Of a DNA stretch of 64,000 nucleotides, positions 55,684-63,811 are shown in pieces. The DNA lies in assembly GCA_018434945.1 (NCBI GenBank), contig JAHDOI010000025.1, positions 33,995 to 97,994 on the forward strand. The letters run 5' to 3'. This stretch comes from Selenomonadales bacterium (GTDB taxonomy: Bacteria > Bacillota > Negativicutes > Sporomusales > UBA7701). Below the pieces are notes generated by a model. The model was given only the letters and a program-made list of their open reading frames with translations, did not search any database and was not told where the DNA came from. Made by a program: the position numbers and the translations under genes. Numbering within the stretch: position 1 is the first letter of the stretch; every line of letters begins with the position of its first letter.

Positions 55684-57243
55684 CTACTTAACTACCCACG
55701 TGACAAGGTACATGACGAGCGGTATCGTTACCAGCGAGACGCCGATGAGGTCGATGAGGAAGCCTGACCTGATCATGGTGGTGATGGGGATCAGGCCGCT
55801 GGCGTACACGATGGCGTTCGGCGGCGTCGACACAGGCATCATAAAGCCGAGGGAGGATGCCAGAGCGATGGCCACAGCCACCGGGATGGGGCTGAGGCCG
55901 GCCGAGATCGCGACGGTGATGCCGAGCGGTCCGACCATGTTGGTGGCGGCGGTGTGGGAGGTAAGCTCGGACATGAACAGCGACAGGACGGAGAAGACGG
56001 CAACTATCGCGACCTGGGAGTTGGCGCCGGTCGTTTTGACGATGGCGTCGCCGATCCATTTCGACATGCCGGTGGTGTACATCATCGCCCCGAGCGACAG
56101 GCCGCCGCCGAAGAGGATGAGGGTGCCCCAGTCGATACCTTTGACGGCGTCTTTCCACTGGAGGGTGAATTCGCGTTTTTCCCAGTTGGTCGGCATGATG
56201 AAGAGCAGCAGGCCGGCCATCATGGCGACGATGGCTTCGGGGAAGTACCGGCCGTAGGTTTTCAGGATGGGGGCGCCGGGACCGTAGGCGACGGACAGGA
56301 AACCGGGCAGGACCCATAGGGTGACGGCGATGCCGAATGCGATGATGGCGTTGCGCTCGCCTGTCTTCCACGGCCCGAGAGCCTTGCGCTTTTCGGCGAT
56401 CAGTTTTTCGGCGCCGGGGATGCTTTTGATGCCGGCCGGGAACATCTGCTTGAGGACGACGAACATCAGGACGAAGTAGACGACCATGGCAACCGAGCCC
56501 CAGACCATCCACTGGAAGAAGGTGATCTTGATGTTGGCCAGTTTCTCGAGGAAACCCATCATGATGATGTTCGGGGGAGTGCCCACCGGGGTCAGCACAC
56601 CGCCGACCGAGGCCGCATAGGAGGTCATCAACATGAGGCCGGTAGCGTATTTGTAGGTGCCGAGGTCAAGCTCCTCGCCGTTGGCTTTGTACATGTCTTT
56701 GATCGCCATCAGCAGACCGAGCGAGATAGGATACATCATGGCGGTGGTGGCGGTATTGCTTACCCAGCCGGACAGCATGGCTGTAACGAGACCGACAGCC
56801 AGCAGGATGCGAGTCGGACTGGATCCGACCCACTTCATCGACAGGATAGCGTAGGCGAACCGCTTGTCGAGGCCGTGGCTCATCATCGCGGTGGCCAGCA
56901 TGAAGCTGCCCATGAAGAGATAGATGAGCGGATCGGCGAAGGGGGCGAAAGCGGCCCTCGCTGGGACGACGCCCAGCAGCACGGCCAGCACCGGTCCGAT
57001 CAGCGACGTGACCGGGATGGGGACAGGCTCGCATATCCACCACGTGGCGACGAATGTCATGATGGCCATCAGCAGGTGGCCTTCCGGCTTCAGGCCGGCA
57101 ATCGGGGTAAAGAATACCAGTAATCCGAGGATGGGACCGAGGAACCAGCCGATAGTTTTGCGGCGTCTGTCGAACTTTTCTTCGGCTTCGGTCATTTTCG
57201 CCTTCGGAGCGACTTGCTCCTGGGGAACCTGGGTAGTCTCCAT
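55684..57243 (-). CDS. DASS (SLC13) dicarboxylate:Na+ symporter
   Basis: 519 aa, about 11-13 helices. The two S-N-T motifs of the DASS family are present (V-S-N-T-A-T-T-A-M-M near 165; later E-L-T-S-H-T-A-A-T-N-M), plus P-V-G-T-P-P-N and P-V-S-T-P-P-N-A. A Met/Gln-rich hydrophilic N-terminus of ~25 residues precedes helix 1. First gene of the operon with the decarboxylase subunits, so it probably imports the dicarboxylate whose decarboxylation drives Na+ export. Its promoter is sigma-54-like. Confidence 0.92.
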   Translation of the reverse strand: METTQVPQEQVAPKAKMTEAEEKFDRRRKTIGWFLGPILGLLVFFTPIAGLKPEGHLLMAIMTFVATWWICEPVPIPVTSLIGPVLAVLLGVVPARAAFAPFADPLIYLFMGSFMLATAMMSHGLDKRFAYAILSMKWVGSSPTRILLAVGLVTAMLSGWVSNTATTAMMYPISLGLLMAIKDMYKANGEELDLGTYKYATGLMLMTSYAASVGGVLTPVGTPPNIIMMGFLEKLANIKITFFQWMVWGSVAMVVYFVLMFVVLKQMFPAGIKSIPGAEKLIAEKRKALGPWKTGERNAIIAFGIAVTLWVLPGFLSVAYGPGAPILKTYGRYFPEAIVAMMAGLLLFIMPTNWEKREFTLQWKDAVKGIDWGTLILFGGGLSLGAMMYTTGMSKWIGDAIVKTTGANSQVAIVAVFSVLSLFMSELTSHTAATNMVGPLGITVAISAGLSPIPVAVAIALASSLGFMMPVSTPPNAIVYASGLIPITTMIRSGFLIDLIGVSLVTIPLVMYLVTWVVK

Positions 57244-57307
57244 TCAATTTTCCTCCTTTTTTCAATTTGGCCGTTTATTCCGTAAAGGCCTTGCGTAGGG
57301 CCTTCTT

Positions 57308-57323
57308 GGCAAAACGTTTCCCA
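57308..57323 (-). promoter_or_regulatory. Sigma-54-like promoter of the DASS-decarboxylase operon
   Basis: Minus strand TGGGAAACGTTTTGCC gives TGG-N8-TTGC at exact sigma-54 spacing (-24/-12). Transcription would start about 54 bp before the first ATG. The sequence GGAAACGTTTTGC inside it is also a 13-base match to a box at 58766, so an XRE- or cre-type repressor site could overlap. Confidence 0.7.
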
Positions 57324-57353
57324 GGGAATCATTGCGGGGCAAAAAAATTTGCT

Positions 57354-58046
57354 TTAGAGGGCTTTTTCCGGTTTGGGCTGATCCTCGCCCGCCCCTGACT
57401 TTTTCTTGTACTTCTTCTGCCAGACGCCGAGCGCGATAACGGCGGCGGTTATGGCGAGCGGGATGAGCCATTCGGGGGTGTAGGCGGTGAAATAGTGGCC
57501 GACCTTCTGGTCGCGGATCATCATTTCCCCAGCCGTCCAGGCGATAAGGCCGGCGCCGATGTAAACGATGATCGGGAATCTGTTCATGACGACGACAAGT
57601 AACTGGCTGCCGAAGATGATCAGCGGGATGCTCAGCGCCAGGCCGATGAAGAGGAGCAGGTAGTCGCCCTTGGCGATGGCGGCAATGGCGAGGGTATTGT
57701 CAAGGCTCATGATGATGTCGGCGATAATGATGGTTTTGACCGCCGCCCATAGTGAATCTGAGGCCTCCACATTTTCGCAGCTCTCGTCTTCCAGGAGAAG
57801 TTTGGCGGCTATCCAGACAAGCAACAGTCCCCCGAAAAACTGGAGATACGGTATTTGCAGCAGGACCACCGCAACGACGGTCAGGATCACCCTGAGGCCG
57901 ATAGCTCCGGCGCTGCCCCAGAGAATGGCGAGCCGCTGTTGCTTCGGAGGCAGACAGCGGCTCGCCATAGCTATGACGACCGCATTATCGCCGCTAAGAA
58001 CGATGTTGACCATCATGATCCCTACCAGGGCGAGAAAGAAATCCAT
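57354..58046 (-). CDS. TerC-family membrane protein (YjbE-like)
   Basis: 230 aa, about 7 helices. Metal-binding signatures L-S-G-D-N-A-V-V-I-A (~18-27) and M-S-L-D-N-T-L-A-I-A (~115-124). The C-terminus is a Lys/Glu-rich cytoplasmic tail. TerC-family proteins are linked to divalent metal (often Mn2+) export at the membrane. No yybP-ykoY riboswitch is evident upstream. A GGGGTGA site precedes the ATG. Confidence 0.88.
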   Translation of the reverse strand: MDFFLALVGIMMVNIVLSGDNAVVIAMASRCLPPKQQRLAILWGSAGAIGLRVILTVVAVVLLQIPYLQFFGGLLLVWIAAKLLLEDESCENVEASDSLWAAVKTIIIADIIMSLDNTLAIAAIAKGDYLLLFIGLALSIPLIIFGSQLLVVVMNRFPIIVYIGAGLIAWTAGEMMIRDQKVGHYFTAYTPEWLIPLAITAAVIALGVWQKKYKKKSGAGEDQPKPEKAL

Positions 58047-58135
58047 ACAGTCACCCCTTTTTAGTACCCTGACCGTATCTCAGTCAGGTAAAACAGCTAG
58101 CCGCGCGCCGACCCCCAAAGGATCGGCGCGACCTT

Positions 58136-58477
58136 TTAGACGCTATGGACGCGATATCCCAGTTTACGCCCGATGAATTCCCAGTCATCCACGAACGCAT
58201 TGTCGTCAATGCCTATCCTAAGTTCGTTTTTTTCGACATCGACCGGCACCGCCGAAATACCATCGAGATTGCGCAGTTTCGCTTTGATGATCGACAGTTC
58301 CCTTTCGCTCAGCGATCCAGCGGGATCGATTGCAACGGTCAGCATGTTTTCTCCTCCTTCGCCATAATACTTCGCACACATCGCAGACACCTGATCTGGT
58401 TTGCACACATTTGTCGTTGCTGCCGCCAAATCCCGATCGCTCAGCTTCCCAACCGGGGCAATCGATTTTGTCAGCAT
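58136..58477 (-). CDS. Small protein (113 aa) with in-frame duplicated start region
   Basis: The frame begins at 58477 with AAAGGAGGAAG; a second in-frame ATG at 58345 has its own GGAGGAGAAAAC, giving a 69-residue form. The two starts head related sequences (M-L-T-x-x-I-x-P-x-G-x-L-S-x-R-x-L), so the N-terminal 44 residues look like a partial duplication of the main domain's start. The main domain is alpha/beta (E-L-S-I-I-K-A-K-L-R-N-L, D-V-E-K-N-E-L-R-I). No family recognised. A GC hairpin follows (58104-58131). Confidence 0.65.
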   Translation of the reverse strand: MLTKSIAPVGKLSDRDLAAATTNVCKPDQVSAMCAKYYGEGGENMLTVAIDPAGSLSERELSIIKAKLRNLDGISAVPVDVEKNELRIGIDDNAFVDDWEFIGRKLGYRVHSV

Positions 58478-58494
58478 CGTACTTCCTCCTTTTA

Positions 58495-58743
58495 TTAACG
58501 CTTGGGTCTTGTTCCGAAATTCCGGAAACCGTCTTTGCGCATGAGTTCGTTCACTGTTACCCCCAACACCCGCGACATCCTTAGCGCAAGGTCGATCGAT
58601 GGTTTTTTGCGCCCAGCGAGGATGTTGGAGATATGAGACCTTTCGACATCGACGAGCTTTGCGAGTTCAGTGATGTTGAGGCCTCGCCTACGCATTAGTT
58701 CTCTAATCCTTGACCCGCTCAACGGCATCCCCCCTGGAATCAT
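58495..58743 (-). CDS. XRE-family DNA-binding protein (short)
   Basis: Up to 82 aa; a single XRE helix-turn-helix at ~10-70 (N-I-T-E-L-A-K-L-V-D-V-E-R-S-H-I-S-N-I-L-A-G) followed by a basic tail. The true start is unclear: ATG 58743 has no ribosome binding site, ATG 58728 sits on GGGGGG, and TTG 58722 has correct spacing. It is divergent from the second XRE gene, with GGAAACGTT boxes in between. Confidence 0.85.
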   Translation of the reverse strand: MIPGGMPLSGSRIRELMRRRGLNITELAKLVDVERSHISNILAGRKKPSIDLALRMSRVLGVTVNELMRKDGFRNFGTRPKR

Positions 58744-58765
58744 GCGGCCGTTTTCCGTTTCTTTT

Positions 58766-58937
58766 GGAAACGTTTTGCGTCTTAAAAAACGCCTTCTACG
58801 GCTCTATCTACTTTGATTATAGTTTCCTTCGGAAACGTTGTCAATTATTTTTTGAAAATTATTTCCAACAGGATTGTCACTTGCTCTCCAGGAAAGCCTA
58901 TAAGTGTAAGCGGCAGCAAAACTCTACTGGAAACGTT
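58766..58937. promoter_or_regulatory. Three GGAAACGTT operator-like boxes between XRE genes
   Basis: GGAAACGTT occurs at 58766-58774, 58831-58839 and 58929-58937, each with an inverted TTTCC or similar nearby (for example GTTTCCTTCGGAAACG). The third is four bases before a TATAAT (58941-58946). They resemble both a dyad for an XRE repressor and CcpA cre sites (TGNAANCGNTNNCA with one mismatch at 58829). Either regulator is possible. Confidence 0.55.
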
Positions 58938-58984
58938 GGATATAATAATGTATAATATTATTTGCGAGGAGGTGGTCCAACAAG

Positions 58985-59374
58985 GTGGATATCGGTACCA
59001 AGCTCCGTTCTCTCCGGAAGCTGCGCGAACTGACCGTCGAGGAGCTGTCACAGCGGTCGGGCGTTTCCCGTTCATATATCACCAATATCGAAAATGGTCG
59101 CAAGACCGAGGTTTCCTCCCGCGTTGTCAGCAGTCTGGCCGGAGCCCTCGGAATCAACGCCGACTATTTCCGCATCAGCGACGCTCAATTGCCGACCGAT
59201 TGTTTGCCCAACCTCGATCCCGAGTTTATCGCTTTGTTGGCCAAATCGGAGAGCATGCCTTTTCTGCAGCTTACAAAAAAAGCGCTCGCCAATGGCGTGT
59301 CGGCCGAGGCGGTAGAGGCCGTCATCGACGCCATTATCAAGTCCCAACGCAAGCGCCGGAACCCTCTCGTTTAG
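58985..59374 (+). CDS. XRE-family regulator (SinR-like)
   Basis: 129 aa. N-terminal XRE domain (~5-65, L-T-V-E-E-L-S-Q-R-S-G-V-S-R-S-Y-I-T-N-I-E-N-G-R), a short linker and a C-terminal helical part. GTG at 58985 follows GAGGAGGTGG. The next plus-strand terminator is 340 bp further on, so its mRNA may extend through the antisense of the 40-codon peptide gene. Probably autoregulated through the GGAAACGTT boxes. Confidence 0.85.
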   Translation: MDIGTKLRSLRKLRELTVEELSQRSGVSRSYITNIENGRKTEVSSRVVSSLAGALGINADYFRISDAQLPTDCLPNLDPEFIALLAKSESMPFLQLTKKALANGVSAEAVEAVIDAIIKSQRKRRNPLV

Positions 59375-59493
59375 CAGTTCGCCGCGGCAGACTCCGCTGC
59401 TCTCACAACAGGGGGGGCTTCCTGGGGCACGATATAGTCGTATCCGTCCCAAAAAAGCTCGATTTCATCGTTATAGCGGCCGATGTCTTTCAT
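59371..59493 (-). CDS. 40-residue acidic peptide gene under a sigma-54 promoter
   Basis: ATG at 59493 has GGAGG 7 bp upstream. The peptide starts M-K-D-I-G-R-Y-N-D-E, has a Trp-Asp-Gly-Tyr-Asp-Tyr patch in the middle, then an Ala/Pro/Glu-rich tail and ends in Asn-Cys. No signal peptide or Gly-Gly motif. Its promoter (59553-59538) is a good sigma-54 match. Convergent with the XRE gene, overlapping by 4 bp. Coding is supported by this pair of signals; function unknown. Confidence 0.6.
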   Translation of the reverse strand: MKDIGRYNDEIELFWDGYDYIVPQEAPPVVRAAESAAANC

Positions 59494-59537
59494 AGTTGGG
59501 CCTCCGTTCTGAACGGTTCTTCCCCGCTTTAATATAT

Positions 59538-59553
59538 TGCAAGAAATATGCCA
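59538..59553 (-). promoter_or_regulatory. Sigma-54 promoter of the 40-codon peptide gene
   Basis: Minus strand TGGCATATTTCTTGCA, one base from the TGGCAC-N5-TTGCA consensus. It would start transcription near 59526, 33 bases before the ATG. Confidence 0.8.
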
Positions 59554-59713
59554 ATTTGCAAAGTTGCGAAAATTGTGTTTTCGATGCGGTATTTCCCTTG
59601 CTCTCCAGCTTTACTATGAGCATTAATGCATACGCCATGGGAAGCATGCTTCATATTTGTCGCTCATCGGCACGCATCTGACCCTGTGCAAAAATGCATA
59701 CGGTCCAAACGCG

Positions 59714-59752
59714 GAATCCCCAAGACGTTTGTCTTGGGGATTCGTTTTTTTT
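59714..59752 (+). terminator. Plus-strand terminator between peptide and cupin genes
   Basis: GAATCCCCAAGAC and GTCTTGGGGATTC form a 13-bp stem with loop GTTT, followed by GTTTTTTTT on the plus strand only. The nearest plus-strand gene upstream is the XRE gene ending at 59374, so this may end its long mRNA. The region 59494-59713 has no plus-strand gene. Confidence 0.85.
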
Positions 59753-59786
59753 CATATTAAGTCTACTGTGTGCGATGCCGCGATCG

Positions 59787-60119
59787 TTATTGCGGCAGGA
59801 AATCCTCCCTGATAGGGGTAAAGGTGTCGATGAGCACCGAATCGTCCTCGAGGGCAACAACGCCGTGGAGCACGTTGCGGTCGGCGTAGTAACAGTCACC
59901 TTCGCGGGCGATTTTTGTTACACCGCCGACGGTTATTTCGAAACTTCCCTTGGCCACATAGCCCACCTGCTCGTGAGCCTCATGCTTGTGAAGCTTGCCT
60001 ACACCGCCCTTTTTGAAGGCGAATTCGACCAGCATCAGTGAGGGCCCATGGACAAGCACCCGCCGTGTCGACTTGTCGTCAAGCTTGATGAGCTGTTTGC
60101 TGTCTTTGGCTACAATCAT
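59787..60119 (-). CDS. Cupin-domain protein
   Basis: 110-residue single-domain cupin. Metal ligands are expected in G-K-L-H-K-H-E-A-H-E-Q (~43-53) and H-G-V-V-A-L (~86). ATG at 60119 with GGCGGTGAT. Function cannot be inferred; many such proteins bind small ligands or act as simple isomerases or dioxygenases. Alone on this strand, next to a convergent terminator. Confidence 0.85.
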   Translation of the reverse strand: MIVAKDSKQLIKLDDKSTRRVLVHGPSLMLVEFAFKKGGVGKLHKHEAHEQVGYVAKGSFEITVGGVTKIAREGDCYYADRNVLHGVVALEDDSVLIDTFTPIREDFLPQ

Positions 60120-60303
60120 ATAATCACCGCCATTCTTTTTTTATGTTGTTCGGTAATGAGGGCGGGATTCCTGCGGATACACATGCCGATTGGCGCGATT
60201 TTCCTTCGCGCGAAGCGCGTACGCTCAGTCAAATGGTCCATACTAATAGCGAGTCATCCCACCTAACAAATATCCGTCGGGAGAGCCGAAAGGGTGCAAA
60301 CAA

Positions 60304-61431
60304 ATGGATTTGAGCATAATTGTGCCGACTTATAACGAACGCGAAAATGTCCGGACGCTTTCCGAGAGGGTGACAACGGTGCTGTCGGAATGCGGGTATT
60401 CGTACGAGTTGTTGTTTGTCGATGACAGCCGCGACGATACCCCCGACGTCTTGGCTGCGTTGGCCGAACGCCATCCCAATGTCCGTTTCGTGCATCGCAC
60501 TGATGAGCGTGGGTTGGCCTCCGCGGTTGTGAAGGGCTTCGAACTATCCACCGGCACCTGCATTATCGTGATGGACGCAGATTTACAGCACCCGCCTGAA
60601 CTCCTGCCAGTGATCATTAAGCGCCTGGCAAGTGCGGATGTGGTCATCCCCAGCCGTTTTATCGACGGCGGCTCGGACGGCGGCCTTAGTATATTCCGCA
60701 AGCTTGTGTCCTGGACGGCAAGGTTGATCGGCCGCCTTTCGATAAGGCGGCTGCGGGCGATTTCGGATTGCACAAGCGGTTACTTTGGCCTTCACCGGCG
60801 CGTTATCACGAGCGCCAGACTCAACCCTATCGGATGGAAGATACTTATGGAGGTGCTTGTGAAGGGCGATTACCACACCGTGCACGAAATACCGTACGCC
60901 TTCGTCGCCCGTGACAGCGGGGCTTCCAAGATGACCTGGCGTGACCAGTATGACTATTTGCGGCATGTCCTCCGGCTGGCGCGGCATCGGCCTGAAGATG
61001 CCCGATTCTTTACCTTCTGCCTGGTCGGGGCCGCTGGCGTCCCTGTCAATCTGCTGGGGCTGACTGTGCTGCTTGAATTTTTCACTTCCGATGTAGCATT
61101 CGCCTCGGTGGTCGCATCGTTTGTCGCGATGGTCCACAATTTCCTCTGGAACGACAGCATCACGTGGCGAATGGATATTAAACCGACCTTATGGCGCCGC
61201 GGGAAACAGTTCGTCCAGTTCGCGTTTGTTTCGACCCTCAGCATCGCGATAACGGCCGCTTTCGCCCATACATTCCACGTCAACGGCTGGAGCCCCGTCG
61301 CCGGCCAACTCGTCGGCATCGTGCTTGCCACCTGGTGGAGCTTCGTGGCTAACGACCGCTGGACGTGGAGCCGCCCCGAACCCCGTTCCGAGCTTGTTGT
61401 CACCCGCGAGTACGCCGGCGAGACACCATAA
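60304..61431 (+). CDS. Polyprenyl-phosphate glycosyltransferase (GT2) with GtrA domain
   Basis: 375 aa. GT2/DPM1-like domain at ~1-230 (I-I-V-P-T-Y-N-E-R-E-N, D-A-D-L-Q-H at 91-96), then a GtrA membrane domain (~240-360, four helices). It transfers a sugar from a nucleotide donor to undecaprenyl phosphate, and GtrA probably flips the lipid-linked sugar. ATG has AAAGGGTG. Immediately followed by a PMT-type glycosyltransferase, which could use the product. Confidence 0.9.
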   Translation: MDLSIIVPTYNERENVRTLSERVTTVLSECGYSYELLFVDDSRDDTPDVLAALAERHPNVRFVHRTDERGLASAVVKGFELSTGTCIIVMDADLQHPPELLPVIIKRLASADVVIPSRFIDGGSDGGLSIFRKLVSWTARLIGRLSIRRLRAISDCTSGYFGLHRRVITSARLNPIGWKILMEVLVKGDYHTVHEIPYAFVARDSGASKMTWRDQYDYLRHVLRLARHRPEDARFFTFCLVGAAGVPVNLLGLTVLLEFFTSDVAFASVVASFVAMVHNFLWNDSITWRMDIKPTLWRRGKQFVQFAFVSTLSIAITAAFAHTFHVNGWSPVAGQLVGIVLATWWSFVANDRWTWSRPEPRSELVVTREYAGETP

Positions 61432-61438
61432 AACTGTC

Positions 61439-62563
61439 ATGACTCGCCTTCTGCACCTGGCCGCGGGGATCTGGCGCCCCTATTTTCTGCATTCGGGTAT
61501 CGTACTGTTTTCCGCGTGGTTGGCAGCCAGCTTGCCCGCCCACATTCCTGCCGGGTTCATAAACCCCTTTCTTGGCGACGCGCCGCCGCTCGCCGCCCCG
61601 TTTCTCAGATGGGACGCCCATTGGTATACCTACATCGCCGCCCAAGGCTACGACGAAAAAAGCGTAGTCTTTTTTCCCATGCTCGTCTTCTTCATCCGCG
61701 CTTTAAACGGCCTGGGGCTCAGCCATGCGGTCTCGGGGTTGCTTGTCTGCAACTTGTTCGCCTTCTTGAGTTTCGCTGTGATGCATGCCGCCTTCCACCG
61801 GGACTTCCCGCCCCGGACGGCGGACAGGGCACTTCTGGCCTATGCTGTGATGCCGACATCTTTCTTTCTGAACAGTGTTTACACCGAGCCCCTGTTCCTG
61901 ACCTTTACGCTCGCCTGCGTTTACTACGCCCGCAGACAATTGTGGCTGCCGGCCGGAATTTGCGCAGCTTTAGCGGCTCTAACCCGCAATATCGGTGTGT
62001 GTCTCTCTTTTTTCGTCGCCTATGAGTTATATCTGCACAGCAGGAATGACCGGCGGCTATCCGCTGATTATTGCTCGCCATTTCTTGCTCCGGCCGCTTT
62101 GCTGGGATATATAGCTTATAATGCTTTTTCTTTCGGTGACCCGCTCGCATTTGTCCACTCCCAGCAGGTTTGGGGTCGCTCTTTCGGTTGGCCGCCAGAC
62201 AATTACATCCGCAATTGGGATCTCCTGGGGGTCCTGTGGCCCAACACCCAGGCAGGGATTGCCCTGGACGCCTTTATGGTCCCGGCGGGGGTTGTCGGGC
62301 TCGGTGCTGCGACGCTTTCCCGCCGCCACCACATCCCCGCATCATATCTTATCGTTGGTTGGCTATGGCTGATGATCCCGTTGTATTCCACATCATCGTT
62401 CCTGCCGCTATACAGTATGTCGCGCTTTTTGCTCGTCGTATTTCCGCTTTATTTGGTTTGCGCTGGCATGCCTAAGGCCATCTTCGCCTGTTTTCTGATC
62501 GTAGACGCTCTGCTTCTTTCGCTATGCACCGTATTGTTCGTGAATTGGTATTGGGTCGGCTGA
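61439..62563 (+). CDS. Membrane mannosyltransferase-like (GPI/PIG-V-like)
   Basis: 374 aa, about 9-10 helices. The extracellular loop after helix 1 has R-W-D-A-H-W-Y-T-Y-I-A (~60), the GT-C acidic motif region; later N-S-V-Y-T-E-P-L-F-L-T-F matches PIG-V/GPI mannosyltransferase families. ATG at 61439, 5 bp after the GT2 gene stop. Likely adds a sugar from polyprenyl-phosphate donor to an envelope glycan or lipid. Confidence 0.82.
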   Translation: MTRLLHLAAGIWRPYFLHSGIVLFSAWLAASLPAHIPAGFINPFLGDAPPLAAPFLRWDAHWYTYIAAQGYDEKSVVFFPMLVFFIRALNGLGLSHAVSGLLVCNLFAFLSFAVMHAAFHRDFPPRTADRALLAYAVMPTSFFLNSVYTEPLFLTFTLACVYYARRQLWLPAGICAALAALTRNIGVCLSFFVAYELYLHSRNDRRLSADYCSPFLAPAALLGYIAYNAFSFGDPLAFVHSQQVWGRSFGWPPDNYIRNWDLLGVLWPNTQAGIALDAFMVPAGVVGLGAATLSRRHHIPASYLIVGWLWLMIPLYSTSSFLPLYSMSRFLLVVFPLYLVCAGMPKAIFACFLIVDALLLSLCTVLFVNWYWVG

Positions 62564-62584
62564 TAGTTATCCGTGCAGCAGACA

Positions 62585-62618
62585 CCGAACCCCGCGGACG
62601 AAATACCGCGGGGTTCGG
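62585..62618. terminator. Shared hairpin between convergent genes
   Basis: CCGAACCCCGCGG (62585-62597) and CCGCGGGGTTCGG (62606-62618) form a 13-bp stem. No T-tract on either strand, so termination would be Rho-assisted or weak. Confidence 0.6.
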
Positions 62619-62634
62619 TGGAGACCAAATAGCT

Positions 62635-63696
62635 TTACTGGCTGCCGGCGGCGTCCAGTTCAGCAAACGAGCTGTTCATTACCGGGTACTTGCGCCAATC
62701 CTTATAGTCGAAGTGCCACCACTCTTCGTCGTAAACGGTGAAACCTTCAGCTTCCATGTAGATGCGCAGCAGATCGCGACGCCACCTTTCCAAGGCCGTA
62801 CCGCCGGGATAGCTCGGATGAGCCCGGAGGGAAAATTCGTCAAAGTCGCTTATCATCGCCACTGGCTGGCCGGTAGCCAAATCGTACAGCGAAATGTCGA
62901 CGGCGCCACCCCGGTTGTGGCGGGAGCCTTTCGTCGGATCGGCGACAAATATCTTCTGGGCATCGGGTGTCGCATCCCAAAACATCTTGGTCACAGCCCA
63001 GGGCCGGTATGCGTCGTGGATGATAATGCCGTAACCATGTCCGGCGAGCTTCGTGTGAGCGCGCACAAGCGCCTCGGCCGCGGGGCGTTGCAGGTATGCT
63101 CTCGCCCGGTCGTACAACGCGATCCCCATAAAATTATCGTTTGTCGCATAGCGTATATCGACCTTGATCGTGGAATCGAGGCTCACCACATTAACTAGAT
63201 CGGGCAACAAGAAATCCCCCTGTTCGCGGGGGGGCGAGGCCGCTGCCGCGATCTCGCGAAGCTTCTCCAGGGAGGCCTGCGGCTTAATCTGGTATATCAA
63301 TCCCTTCTCTGGATCAAAGAAGCGCCGGTGATAAACGTTTGTCCCAATACGGCATACCGTACCGAATCCCTCGTGATCGCGCATGATGCGTATACCGCCG
63401 GATACCCTGCCTAACGGATTTGGTGCCTCGAGTCGGTATTCATCGCCCGTCATAGCCTGTAAAGGATATACGGCGCAAACGGAAAAGGGGGTTCCGTTGT
63501 CACTTAGATCGTACACCAGCTCCACTCGGCCGCCATTTTCCCGCAGAAGAAACCGTTCCCCGCCCCCTTCATATAAACCAATAATTTGTTTCAGCGCCTG
63601 CGGTACGTCCTGAGCGGCGTTTACCGGTAAGGCAATCGAAAATATAATCGCTAGCATGATTGCCGCAAACCACATTCTTAACCCTGAAGTGCGCAT
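62635..63696 (-). CDS. Secreted D-alanyl-D-alanine dipeptidase (VanX-like)
   Basis: 353 aa. Signal peptide at ~1-30 (hydrophobic A-A-I-M-L-A-I-I-F-S-I-A-L then V-N-A-A), an uncharacterised N-terminal domain (~30-160), and a VanX/DdpX domain (~175-345): S-R-H-N-R-G-G-A-V-D-I with the Zn ligands His and Asp, and E-E-W-W-H-F with Glu and the third ligand His. ATG at 63696 has GGGAGGGCGG. Exported D-Ala-D-Ala hydrolysis usually serves nutrient or cell-wall recycling; there is no vanHA nearby, so glycopeptide resistance is not implied. Confidence 0.9.
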   Translation of the reverse strand: MRTSGLRMWFAAIMLAIIFSIALPVNAAQDVPQALKQIIGLYEGGGERFLLRENGGRVELVYDLSDNGTPFSVCAVYPLQAMTGDEYRLEAPNPLGRVSGGIRIMRDHEGFGTVCRIGTNVYHRRFFDPEKGLIYQIKPQASLEKLREIAAAASPPREQGDFLLPDLVNVVSLDSTIKVDIRYATNDNFMGIALYDRARAYLQRPAAEALVRAHTKLAGHGYGIIIHDAYRPWAVTKMFWDATPDAQKIFVADPTKGSRHNRGGAVDISLYDLATGQPVAMISDFDEFSLRAHPSYPGGTALERWRRDLLRIYMEAEGFTVYDEEWWHFDYKDWRKYPVMNSSFAELDAAGSQ

Positions 63697-63776
63697 TACG
63701 ACTACCGCCCTCCCAATATGTATATTAATATTTCTTCTATCATCATCTCTCATATCCTGCCCTGTGCATGAATATA

Positions 63777-63808
63777 GAAAACCCGCGCGCCTAAGCGAGC
63801 GGGTTTTC
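63777..63808 (-). terminator. Terminator of the rRNA operon
   Basis: GAAAACCCGC (63777-63786) pairs with GCGGGTTTTC (63799-63808); read on the minus strand the stem ends in TTTTC, immediately past the 5S rRNA. Confidence 0.85.
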
Positions 63809-63811
63809 TAA

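Noticed and set aside
58047..58135. yybP-ykoY manganese riboswitch upstream of the TerC-family gene
   Set aside because: Only a CCTGAC/GTCAGG hairpin and a GC stem are present, without the conserved aptamer core.
62635..63696. Glycopeptide resistance locus from the VanX-like gene
   Set aside because: No VanH, VanA/B ligase or VanRS genes lie nearby, and the protein has a signal peptide, unlike cytoplasmic resistance VanX.
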